In this document: piece after piece, positions 15,556 through 22,384 of the stretch | How positions within the stretch are numbered: the stretch's first letter is position 1 | How the letters are laid out: every line of letters begins with the position of its first letter | Assembly: GCA_019119775.1 (NCBI GenBank) | Contig: DWWL01000046.1 | Coordinates: 1-49,416 of the forward strand | Origin: Candidatus Lachnoclostridium pullistercoris | Lineage (GTDB): Bacteria; Bacillota; Clostridia; Lachnospirales; Lachnospiraceae | Direction: 5' to 3' | DNA: 49,416 nucleotides | The notes under the pieces: model-generated | The model's database searches: none | The model's input: the letters and a program-made list of their open reading frames with translations, nothing else | What the model was told of the DNA's origin: nothing | Position numbers and translations under genes: made by a program

Positions 15556-15987
15556 ATGAAGATTGCGGTGATTTATTGGAGCGGTACAGGCAATACGGAG
15601 ATGATGGCGGAGGCAGTGGCTGACGGAGCGAGAAGCGCGGGAGCAGACGTGGATGTAATAAATGTTTCCCAGACAGACGCGGCGGACGCCCTGTCTTATG
15701 ATGCCCTTGCTCTGGGATGTCCGGCCATGGGAGCGGAGCAGCTGGAGGAGAGTGAGTTTGAGCCGTTTTTTGCGGAGCTGGAGAGCGGGCTGAAAGGAAA
15801 GAAGGTGGCTCTGTTCGGCTCTCATGAATGGAGTGAAGAGGGCCAGTGGATGGACGACTGGACGGAGAGAACGCTGGGAGACGGAGCTGTTCTCTGCGGC
15901 GGGGCCGGGCTGAAGGTATATTCCGTTCCGGATGAGGACGGCCTGGAGAAATGCAGGGCGCTGGGGAAAGCTCTGGCGGAGATGTAA
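15556..15987 (+). CDS. Flavodoxin
   Basis: The 143-residue protein starts with MKIAVIYWSGTGNTEMMAEA, the FMN-phosphate loop of short-chain flavodoxins. LALGCPAMGAEQLEES and VALFGSHEWSEEGQWMDDW supply the 60s and 90s loops that sandwich the isoalloxazine ring, each with an aromatic residue. It carries single electrons in place of ferredoxin under iron shortage. GGGAGGAAAAGAAA lies before the ATG. With the Fur-like box before the operon, iron-controlled expression fits well. Confidence 0.93.
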   Translation: MKIAVIYWSGTGNTEMMAEAVADGARSAGADVDVINVSQTDAADALSYDALALGCPAMGAEQLEESEFEPFFAELESGLKGKKVALFGSHEWSEEGQWMDDWTERTLGDGAVLCGGAGLKVYSVPDEDGLEKCRALGKALAEM

Positions 15988-16000
15988 AAGCAGAACGGCG

Positions 16001-16054
16001 TCCATGCAAAAGCATTGGTATCCATGCAAAAACAGAATTGGTATCCATGCAAAA
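16001..16054. repeat. Three direct repeats TCCATGCAAAA upstream of the MATE promoter
   Basis: TCCATGCAAAA occurs at 16001, 16021 and 16044. The last two copies lie in a near-perfect 23-bp unit (GTATCCATGCAAAAACAGAA). The third ends 13 bases before the -35 box, so binding sites for a regulator are plausible. They may alternatively be slippage duplications after the flavodoxin stop. Confidence 0.7.
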
Positions 16055-16066
16055 ACAGAAACCGGC

Positions 16067-16096
16067 TTGACGAATGTGCGGAAAAACCTCTATAAT
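16067..16096 (+). promoter_or_regulatory. Promoter of second MATE gene
   Basis: TTGACG (16067-16072), 18 bp, TATAAT (16091-16096). Transcription would start near 16103, just before the hairpin at 16108-16132. Confidence 0.8.
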
Positions 16097-16107
16097 AGTC
16101 CATTCAG

Positions 16108-16132
16108 ACGCAGGGGCCTCCGGCCTCTGCGT
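16108..16132 (+). promoter_or_regulatory. Leader hairpin before MATE ribosome site
   Basis: ACGCAGGGGCC (16108-16118) pairs with GGCCTCTGCGT (16122-16132), an 11-bp stem with one G-U pair and a three-base loop at the 5' end of the predicted mRNA. No T-run follows. It may stabilise the mRNA or affect translation. Confidence 0.6.
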
Positions 16133-16161
16133 GCTGATGAAAAATGGATGGAGGAAGAAGT

Positions 16162-17481
16162 ATGAACCGGTATCGTTTATTTGCGCAGTACGTATTTCCG
16201 TCTGTGGTGGCGTTTGCCCTGTCCGGCATCTACGCGATCGTGGACGGATTTTTTGTGGGGCACAGCATGGGGGACGCCGGCCTTTCCGCGATCAATATTG
16301 CGTTTCCGGTGGTTTCCCTGATGCAGTCCATAGGGACGGGAATCGGCATGGGAGGAGCCGTTTTGTGGACTGTGAGAAAGGGAACGGGGGACGAAGAGGC
16401 GGCAGGAAAATATGTGCGGGCCACCCTGCTTCTGCTGATCGCCGCCAGCGCAGCGGTGACGGCGGGAGTGTTTCCGTTTACCGGAGCGATCTTAAAAATG
16501 TTCGGTGCGGAGGGAGAGATCTTCAGGCTGGGAAGAGAATATCTGAACGTGATCGTGCTGGGGGCGGGCTTTCAGATCCTGGCGACGGGAATTGTCCCCA
16601 TAATCCGCAACAACGGCAGCTCCTTTTTCGCCCTGGCGGTCATGGTGTCCGGCTTTCTGAGCAATATTTTTCTGGACTATCTGTTTGTGTGGGTGTTTGA
16701 GATGGGAACGGAAGGAGCGGCGGCGGCCACCATTCTTGGCCAGATGGTGACGACGGTGCTGTCGGTGATCTATCTGTTTGTCCGCAGGCTGCCGGTGTTC
16801 GGGCCAATGTCCGGATTTGGACGCATGGCGGGAAATATTGGAAAGATCGGCATTGCTCCCTTTGGACTGACCCTTTCTCCCATGATCTCTCTGATGCTCA
16901 TCAACCGTTTTTCCATGTCAGAGGGAGGCGCGGAGGCGGTTGCCTGCTATGCCTGCATCGCTTACGCCCTCACCATAGTCCAGGTTCTGATGCAGGGGGT
17001 GGGAGACGGCAGCCAGCCTCTGATGAGCCGGTATTATGGAAAGGGAAGGTATTCTCAGGTGAAGGAGATCCGGAGAATGGCCTATGTGTCGGCGCTGGTG
17101 CTGGCGGCGGTCTGCAACGGCATCCTCTTTTTTGCCAGAGAACGCTTGGGATATCTGTTCGGAGCTTCGGAGAGCACAAGGCTGATGGTCGCGGAGGTGC
17201 TGCCGGTATTTCTTGTTGGATTGATTTTTTATGCATTCTCACGCATAACTACCTCGGGATTTTATGCAACTGAAAAGAATGTTTATTCATACTTCTGCGT
17301 TTACGCGGAGCCTCTGCTTCTGCTGGCGCTGCTGTTTGTCCTTCCTCTTTTGTGGGGACAGACGGGCGTATGGTGGAGTGTGGTCTTTTCCCAGGTGCTG
17401 ACGGCCGGCCTGGCGCTGGTTCTGAAGACGAGGGAGGACCAGGAAGGCCGGAGACAGGCTGGGCGTCCGGCGGAGGACTGA
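16162..17481 (+). CDS. MATE-family efflux protein (second copy)
   Basis: The 439-residue protein has twelve predicted helices and the MATE signature in the first half (SGIYAIVDGFFVGHSMGDAG) and the second half (VQVLMQGVGDGSQPLMSRYYG). It is only distantly similar to the MATE at 5910, so not a recent duplicate. It is closer in feel to the DinF/VmrA-like branch. GGAGG lies four bases before ATG 16162, which is a little tight; an ATG at 16144 lacks a ribosome site. The direct repeats, promoter and leader hairpin upstream suggest specific control. A good terminator follows the stop codon. Confidence 0.9.
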   Translation: MNRYRLFAQYVFPSVVAFALSGIYAIVDGFFVGHSMGDAGLSAINIAFPVVSLMQSIGTGIGMGGAVLWTVRKGTGDEEAAGKYVRATLLLLIAASAAVTAGVFPFTGAILKMFGAEGEIFRLGREYLNVIVLGAGFQILATGIVPIIRNNGSSFFALAVMVSGFLSNIFLDYLFVWVFEMGTEGAAAATILGQMVTTVLSVIYLFVRRLPVFGPMSGFGRMAGNIGKIGIAPFGLTLSPMISLMLINRFSMSEGGAEAVACYACIAYALTIVQVLMQGVGDGSQPLMSRYYGKGRYSQVKEIRRMAYVSALVLAAVCNGILFFARERLGYLFGASESTRLMVAEVLPVFLVGLIFYAFSRITTSGFYATEKNVYSYFCVYAEPLLLLALLFVLPLLWGQTGVWWSVVFSQVLTAGLALVLKTREDQEGRRQAGRPAED

Positions 17482-17487
17482 CAGAGA

Positions 17488-17530
17488 AAAAGGGAGACGG
17501 CGTCTGAGAACGGGCCGTCTCCCTTTCTTT
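17488..17530 (+). terminator. Terminator after second MATE gene
   Basis: AAAGGGAGACGGC (17489-17501) pairs with GCCGTCTCCCTTT (17514-17526), a 13-bp perfect stem, followed by CTTTCT. Confidence 0.85.
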
Positions 17531-17666
17531 CTGGTTTTGTCCGGACGGGTCTGCTCTACGGTATGGAGCAGGTCGAAGGTCAACAGAGTTCAGGAAAGGT
17601 TAATAAAATGTAATAATCCTTACATAAAAATGCAGGAAACGTCAGAAAAATGACAGGTTCCCCCGT

Positions 17667-17695
17667 TTGTCAAAAATTGCGGATTATGCTATGAT
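17667..17695 (+). promoter_or_regulatory. Promoter of nucleoside hydrolase
   Basis: TTGTCA (17667-17672), 17 bp, TATGAT (17690-17695). Its position rules out a coding start at 17667 and supports ATG 17724. Confidence 0.8.
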
Positions 17696-17723
17696 TGACG
17701 CTGTGAATGGGAGGATATGGAAG

Positions 17724-18674
17724 ATGACAGAGAAAAACAGGAAGAAACTGATCATTGATACGGACTGCGGGTCGGATGACGCTATGGCCATTGCTATGGC
17801 GTTAAATGATCCGGCATTTGAGATCCTGTTTTTTACAGTGGTATCGGGAAATGTAGAGGCAGTTCAGGCAGCGGAAAATACGCTTCTGACCATTGAGCGG
17901 GCGGGAACTTATGAGCCTCCTGTCTATCTGGGGGCCAGAAACATGCTGCTGAAGGAGCTGGCTTTCGCCTATGATACCCACGGAATGGACGGAATGGGAG
18001 ATCTGGGCTTAAAGCCGGAGCGGCTGCGGCCGGCAGAAGGAAACGGAGTTCTCCGGATGCTGGAGGCGTTAAGGGAGAGCGAGGCGGGAGAGATCGATAT
18101 TGTGACTCTGGGACCGCTGACCAACCTGGCGCTGGCCATACGGCTGGACCCGGATGCGGTGAAAAAGGCCGGCCGCGTGGTGGTCATGGGAGGCGCCGGA
18201 TTCGGCGGCGGAAACGTGACGGCAGCGGCGGAGTTTAATATCTGGCAGGACGGAGAAGCGGCAAAGATCGTGCTGGAGGCCGGGCTGGAAAACCTTATGC
18301 TGGTGGGCTGGGACGCCTGCCTGGGGGAGAGCATGCTCACCCCGGACGACATCCGGCGCATCCGGACCGGCAGCAGCCTGGGGAAATTTGTCATAGAGAT
18401 CAACCGGGTTCTGATGGGGTTAAACCGGGAGCGGTTCGGCGAGGACTGCCTGGATATGGCGGATCCGGCAGCCATGGCGGCGGCTCTGTATCCGGACTGC
18501 ATAAAAGAATGCGGAAAATACTGGTGCGAGGCGGACGTTTCCCCGGGATCGGGATATGGAAACGTGCTGATTGACCGCTACGGCTTCTCAGGAAAGGAGC
18601 CGAATGTCTGGATCTGCAGCGCGCTGCGGCCGGACCGGTATAAAGAATACATATTCCGGACACTGGGCGTGTAG
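17724..18674 (+). CDS. Inosine/uridine-preferring nucleoside hydrolase family protein
   Basis: The 316-residue protein carries the calcium-binding signature IIDTDCGSDDAMAIAMAL near its N-terminus, where the DxDxGxDD aspartates bind the metal and ribose. TLGPLTNLALAI, VVMGGAGFGGGNVTAAAEFN and DMADPAAMAAAL complete the family pattern. It should split the N-glycosidic bond of ribonucleosides in the cytosol to ribose and free base; the exact base is not readable. GGGAGGATATGGAAG precedes the start. It is separate from the deo cluster at 32101 but serves related salvage. The next gene is a MerR regulator 95 bp downstream. Confidence 0.9.
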   Translation: MTEKNRKKLIIDTDCGSDDAMAIAMALNDPAFEILFFTVVSGNVEAVQAAENTLLTIERAGTYEPPVYLGARNMLLKELAFAYDTHGMDGMGDLGLKPERLRPAEGNGVLRMLEALRESEAGEIDIVTLGPLTNLALAIRLDPDAVKKAGRVVVMGGAGFGGGNVTAAAEFNIWQDGEAAKIVLEAGLENLMLVGWDACLGESMLTPDDIRRIRTGSSLGKFVIEINRVLMGLNRERFGEDCLDMADPAAMAAALYPDCIKECGKYWCEADVSPGSGYGNVLIDRYGFSGKEPNVWICSALRPDRYKEYIFRTLGV

Positions 18675-18769
18675 AGGGAGCTGGGCCGGGGCGGCCGCCA
18701 GGCGGACACACGGGAATATCTGCCGGATCCGCTGCCTGCGGAAATGAAGGAAGACGGAAGGGAAGACAC

Positions 18770-19579
18770 ATGGATCTGGAAAAGCAGGAGGAAGAGAAAT
18801 ATTTATACATCGGAGAGGTTGCGGATCTGATGGGAGTGAGCAGAGACACCATCCGCATCTATGAGGAGCAGGGGCTGATCACACCGAAGCGGGATGAAAA
18901 CGGATTCCGCCGCTATACTGAGGCGGATCTGGACCGGCTGGTCCCGGTGAAATTTTACCGGGAAAACGCTTTTCCCATGAAAAATCTGCGGCGTCTGATG
19001 AACCAGAAGACCAGAACCTCCAGCCTGGAGCTGCTGGAAGAGCAGATCCGGTCGGAACAGCTGGAAGTTCTGCGCCACCAGAGGAACATAGAGCGGCTGG
19101 AGCTGGCGAGAACCTATTACCAGACAGGAACAGATACATTTGAATTGTGCACAGTGGGAAACGCCTGCCGGATCTCGAAAAAGAGGGAGACGTACTATGA
19201 AACGTTAGTGGACTGGTTTCAGGAGAGCAGGGATGACTCGGATAAAATCATCAGCTATCTGAATGTGGAGTATGATTTAAACGCGCATGATGACCGGCAG
19301 AAATGCTGCTACCTGCTGTTAAAAGAGTCCGAGGCTGTCAGCCTGAACCGTCAGGACCTGATCGAACAGGGAGAGATCCTGCCGGGCGGTGAGTGCCTGC
19401 GGGCGGTTGTCCATACGGAAAAACAGCTTCCGGGCCGGGAAGTCCTGGAAGCTGCCTGCAGATGGGCGGAGGAGCATGGCCTGAAACTTCAGGGAAAGGC
19501 TCACGCCCACGGTCTGTATCTGTCAGATGAGCACGGAAAAACAAGCCGCACCTTCGAGGTAGTGCTGCCTTTGGCATAG
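18770..19579 (+). CDS. MerR-family transcriptional regulator
   Basis: The 269-residue protein has the MerR helix-turn-helix (YIGEVADLMGVSRDTIRIYEE, about residues 10-30) with the following wing GFRRYTEADLDRL, then a long coiled coil (about 75-115). The C-terminal 150 residues form an effector domain with several cysteines but none of the CxxC metal-site patterns of CueR or ZntR. The end (AHAHGLYLSDEHGK, RTFEVVLPLA) hints at a GyrI-like ligand fold. The target is unknown; the adjacent small secreted protein gene is convergent. The ribosome site GGAAGGGAAG is only fair. Confidence 0.85.
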   Translation: MDLEKQEEEKYLYIGEVADLMGVSRDTIRIYEEQGLITPKRDENGFRRYTEADLDRLVPVKFYRENAFPMKNLRRLMNQKTRTSSLELLEEQIRSEQLEVLRHQRNIERLELARTYYQTGTDTFELCTVGNACRISKKRETYYETLVDWFQESRDDSDKIISYLNVEYDLNAHDDRQKCCYLLLKESEAVSLNRQDLIEQGEILPGGECLRAVVHTEKQLPGREVLEAACRWAEEHGLKLQGKAHAHGLYLSDEHGKTSRTFEVVLPLA

Positions 19580-19600
19580 AAAAAGCACGGCTGTCCGTTT

Positions 19601-20056
19601 TTAATAGTGCACGTAGCGGGTTCCTTTTACGAGAGTCCCGCTGCTGCTCCACTCATTGTCCACATAGGGGGAGCTGCCTTCCGTGCCGTTTTCCGTAAAG
19701 ATGTAGGTATTACCCAGATAGTCAGAGGCTCCTGTCACCATGGTGCAGGTGTCTTTGTTGAATTTATATACATTTCCATTGATCTTCATGATGCCTTCGT
19801 TGAGCTCTCCCGTATCGCTCGCGAAGTACCAGGTGTTGTCTCTCTGGATCCACCCGGTGCGCATGATGCCGTCGTCTCCGAAATAGTACCACTGATTGTT
19901 TTCCCTGAGCCATGCGTTGCGGTAATCAGAGCCGTCTCCGTGCTGATATTTGTAGCCCTGGGGCGTGTGTACCCATCCGGCCGCGAATGCGGGAACTGCG
20001 TTGGCTGCTGCAAGGACAAAGGTCAGAGCTGCTGCTGCGATCTGTTTTCTTTTCAT
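19601..20056 (-). CDS. Secreted protein with choline/cell-wall-binding-type repeats
   Basis: The 151-residue product starts with a clear signal peptide (KRKQIAAAALTFVLAAANAV, AFA cleavage). It is followed by about four aromatic repeats such as GWVHTPQGYKYQHGDG, NAWLRENNQWYYFGDDG, MRTGWIQRDNTWYFASDTG and EGIMKINGNVYKFN. These are cell-wall-binding (choline-binding-like) repeats that hold proteins on teichoic acids or other wall polymers. No catalytic domain accompanies them, so the protein is a stand-alone wall binder or a repressor of a larger partner. AGGAGGTATTTTTT precedes the start. The 130-bp upstream gap has regularly spaced repeats, see 20105-20154. Confidence 0.82.
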   Translation of the reverse strand: MKRKQIAAAALTFVLAAANAVPAFAAGWVHTPQGYKYQHGDGSDYRNAWLRENNQWYYFGDDGIMRTGWIQRDNTWYFASDTGELNEGIMKINGNVYKFNKDTCTMVTGASDYLGNTYIFTENGTEGSSPYVDNEWSSSGTLVKGTRYVHY

Positions 20057-20104
20057 AAAAAATACCTCCTGAATGCTTTATAAAAACAATTTCAGAATAG
20101 CCTA

Positions 20105-20154
20105 TGGACTAGGTCCAGGGGCAAGGAAAGTAAGGAAGTTGTAAGGAACTGTAA
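20105..20154 (-). promoter_or_regulatory. Candidate response-regulator repeats and palindrome
   Basis: GTAA occurs at 20130, 20141 and 20151, the first two within GTAAGGAA, so spacing is 11 and 10 bp (one helical turn). On the minus strand this reads TTAC repeated, like PhoP/OmpR-type boxes. TGGACTAGGTCCA (20105-20117) is a perfect inverted repeat next to it. Both lie between the secreted wall-binding protein and the divergent DUF554 gene. Confidence 0.45.
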
Positions 20155-20188
20155 ATGATTTGAAAGAAGAATAGGGGAGAGATGAAAT

Positions 20189-20881
20189 ATGCCGATCGGA
20201 CTGCTTTGCAACTGCGGAGCCGTGTTTGTGGGAGGACTTGCGGGCACGGTCTGCGGAAAATACCTGACAGAACGGATGAAGGAGGTGCTGACGATCGTGT
20301 TCGGCCTGTCTGCGGTGGCCAACGGGATCGTTTCGATCATAAAAGTGGGGGCCATGCCGCCTGTGATTATGGCCGTGATCGTGGGAACTTTTTTTGGAGA
20401 ACTGCTGCAGCTGGAGCGGCGGGTGAGAGGAGGACTTCACGGCGCGCTGGAGCGCCTTCCCATCTCTACGGAGAGAATCGACATGGATGAGTATGTGACC
20501 ATTGTGGCGATCTTCTGCGCCAGCGGCTTCGGAATCTATGGAGTGCTGATGGAGGGAATGTCGGGAGAATCTTCCATCCTGCTGTCAAAATCTGTGATGG
20601 ATCTGTTCACCGCGCTGATCTTCGCCGGGGCCATGGGCGCGGCGGTCAGCCTGGCGGCAGTTCCCCAGCTGATCGTATTCCTGATTATTTTCGGATTGTC
20701 AAAGCTGGTGGTGCCGCTGACTACGCCGGAGCTTTTAAGCGACTTTATGGCCTGCGGCGGTATTCTCACCGTGGCGGCGGGACTCAGAGTGAGCAAGATC
20801 AAGGACAGCCCTATCATCAACATGCTGCCGGCCCTGATTTTTGTCATGCCTTTCAGCAGTCTGTGGGGGATGGTGTTTTAA
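20189..20881 (+). CDS. DUF554 family membrane protein (second copy)
   Basis: The 230-residue protein shares the DUF554 plan with the gene at 2935: N-terminal GLLCNCGAVFVGGLAG, then LTIVFGLSAVANGI, then VMDLFTALIFAGAMGAAVSLAAVP and a final ILTVAAGLRVSKIK segment. About six membrane helices. The two copies are clearly diverged, so they are old paralogs. GGGGAGAGATGAAAT precedes ATG 20189. The HD hydrolase starts three bases after its stop, indicating an operon. Function unknown for the family. Confidence 0.83.
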   Translation: MPIGLLCNCGAVFVGGLAGTVCGKYLTERMKEVLTIVFGLSAVANGIVSIIKVGAMPPVIMAVIVGTFFGELLQLERRVRGGLHGALERLPISTERIDMDEYVTIVAIFCASGFGIYGVLMEGMSGESSILLSKSVMDLFTALIFAGAMGAAVSLAAVPQLIVFLIIFGLSKLVVPLTTPELLSDFMACGGILTVAAGLRVSKIKDSPIINMLPALIFVMPFSSLWGMVF

Positions 20882-20884
20882 AAT

Positions 20885-21541
20885 ATGAAAAAAGAGAGCG
20901 ATTATCTGTCTTTTATTAAGGAAACCGAGCGCTTAAAGACCGTCCTGCGCACTGCCTGGCTCTCAGATGGAAGCCGGGAGTCCACGGCGGCCCATTCCTG
21001 GCGGCTGGCGCTGCTTGCGGGAGTCATGCTGGAGGAATTTCCGGAGCTGGACGGAAAAAAGGTTCTGATGCTGGCTCTGGTGCACGATCTGGGCGAACTG
21101 TATGACGGGGATATCTCCGCCACCCTGCGCCCGGATGAGAAAGAAAAATACCGGAAGGAAAAAGCTGCGCTGGACCGCCTGGCCCGGATCCTTGGCGGGG
21201 ACGCGGGAGAGCGTCTCTTAAAGCTGTGGCAGGAGTACGAGGCGGGAGAGACGGCGGAAGCCCGGCTGGTGAAGGCTTTGGACAAGGCGGAAACCATCAT
21301 CCAGCACAATCAGGGGATCAACCCGCCGGATTTTGACTATGAGTTCAACCTGGAATACGGGAAAAAGTATTTCCGCAGAGAGTATCTCTGCCAGGAAAGT
21401 CCCGAAAAGGGAGAGACGGACGGGCAGACGGGAGAAAGAGAGTGGGAGCTGCTCTCCGGCCTGCGCCGTCAGATCGATGAGGATACCGGACGCCGGATAA
21501 AAAATGAAGATGTCGGACGCCGGATAAAAAAAGAGAAATGA
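20885..21541 (+). CDS. HD-domain hydrolase (YfbR-like 5'-nucleotidase family)
   Basis: The 218-residue protein has the HD metal-dependent phosphohydrolase pattern. AAHSWRLALLAGVML (about 35-49) gives the first histidine, ALVHDLGELYDGDI gives HD, and KALDKAETIIQHN gives the last aspartate. This layout fits YfbR/HDDC2-type deoxynucleoside 5'-monophosphatases. The final 20 residues are a tandem duplication (DTGRRIKNE / DVGRRIKKE) absent from usual family members. It probably shares a transcript with DUF554. Confidence 0.85.
   Translation: MKKESDYLSFIKETERLKTVLRTAWLSDGSRESTAAHSWRLALLAGVMLEEFPELDGKKVLMLALVHDLGELYDGDISATLRPDEKEKYRKEKAALDRLARILGGDAGERLLKLWQEYEAGETAEARLVKALDKAETIIQHNQGINPPDFDYEFNLEYGKKYFRREYLCQESPEKGETDGQTGEREWELLSGLRRQIDEDTGRRIKNEDVGRRIKKEK
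21482..21535 (+). repeat. 27-bp in-frame tandem duplication at the end of the HD gene
   Basis: Units 21482-21508 and 21509-21535 share GGACGCCGGATAAAAAA and differ at only a few bases. The unit length of nine codons keeps the frame open to the stop codon, so the protein tail is lengthened. Confidence 0.8.
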
Positions 21542-21550
21542 CCGAATGAA

Positions 21551-21579
21551 AAGGGGCGGAGCCTGCGGGCCTGCCCCTT
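21551..21579 (-). terminator. Terminator overlapping the tetR stop codon
   Basis: AAGGGGC (21551-21557) pairs with GCCCCTT (21573-21579), with a GC-rich inner loop. On the minus strand it is followed by TTTTCATT. The right arm overlaps the last codon of the regulator. It lies between convergent genes. Confidence 0.65.
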
Positions 21580-22159
21580 ATACTGTCTCCATCCACTTCA
21601 TGCCGTTCATGATGATCTGCTCCGTCAGCCGGGCCAGCTCCTGAGGCGTCTCCTTCATGCCGTTTTTCAGCCAGTACTGGACCAGCCCCGTGCATCCGGA
21701 AATGATGAACACGTAGTATTTGTCAAAAGTTTCGCAGCTCTCCGTGCGGAAATGCTCCACCCAGTCCCGCAGGCATTTTTCCCGCAGGATCTGGTTTAAA
21801 CGGCTGATGAAGTTCCACTCTCCGTTGTCCCCGATGAGAATCCCCACCAGCTCGCTGTTGCGCTGCACCAGCTCGTACACATCTGTGAAAATCTGCGCGG
21901 TGTTCGGCAGAATGTCCCCCGGCTGATATTTATTCAGCAGTGTCTCCAGTTCATTTAAAAGCTCTTCTTCGATCTGATTCAGCAGGTCAAATACATCCCG
22001 GTAGTGAAGATAAAATGTGCCCCGGTTGATGTCGGCCAGTTCAGCCAGCTCCCGGACCGTAATGTCCTGGATCCGCTTCTGCTTCATCAGCGTGGTCAGA
22101 CTCTGGCGGAGCTGCCGCTTTGTTTTCCGGATGCGGCGGTCGATGGTCGATTCACTCAC
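21578..22159 (-). CDS. TetR/AcrR-family regulator
   Basis: The 193-residue protein has an N-terminal TetR helix-turn-helix (RIQDITVRELAELADINRGTF, then YLHYRD) and a ligand-binding helical domain. The start is taken as GTG 22159, with AAGGGGG seven bases upstream; reading further upstream would include promoter sequence. It diverges from the MMPL transporter gene, and the two promoters are back to back, so it very likely represses the transporter and itself. The C-terminal GCTGLVQYWLKNGMKETPQEL resembles TetR_C-type domains that often govern efflux in Firmicutes. Confidence 0.9.
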   Translation of the reverse strand: MSESTIDRRIRKTKRQLRQSLTTLMKQKRIQDITVRELAELADINRGTFYLHYRDVFDLLNQIEEELLNELETLLNKYQPGDILPNTAQIFTDVYELVQRNSELVGILIGDNGEWNFISRLNQILREKCLRDWVEHFRTESCETFDKYYVFIISGCTGLVQYWLKNGMKETPQELARLTEQIIMNGMKWMETV

Positions 22160-22272
22160 AGCAATACCCCCTTGCAGACATAAAAACATTAATTTTTTGT
22201 AAAATGAGTTAGGATAATCAACAATTTCAAAAGGAGTGTTAAAAAATAAACTTTCATCGGAAAAAGTGATTA

Positions 22273-22301
22273 TTGTAATTCCACACCTTTGTAAGTATAA
22301 T
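22273..22301 (+). promoter_or_regulatory. Promoter of MMPL operon
   Basis: TTGTAA (22273-22278), 17 bp, TATAAT (22296-22301). Its -10 box lies two bases from the divergent -10 of tetR, forming the palindrome TATAATTCATTATA. Confidence 0.8.
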
Positions 22302-22303
22302 TC

Positions 22304-22332
22304 ATTATAGTTCATAAATAGACAGATGTCAA
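22304..22332 (-). promoter_or_regulatory. Consensus promoter of tetR
   Basis: Minus strand TTGACA (complement of 22327-22332), 17 bp, TATAAT (complement of 22304-22309), a perfect sigma-A consensus. Confidence 0.88.
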
Positions 22333-22355
22333 TTAACATGAGAAATGTCAATTAA
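22326..22355. promoter_or_regulatory. Repeated ATGTCAATTAA, candidate TetR operator
   Basis: ATGTCAATTAA occurs at 22326-22336 and 22345-22355, 19 bp apart. The first overlaps the tetR -35 box and both lie in the predicted MMPL leader, so a protein bound here could block both transcripts. Binding by the adjacent regulator is inferred. Confidence 0.55.
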
Positions 22356-22384
22356 TAGTCAGGATGAGCAGCAAGGAGGAAAAC

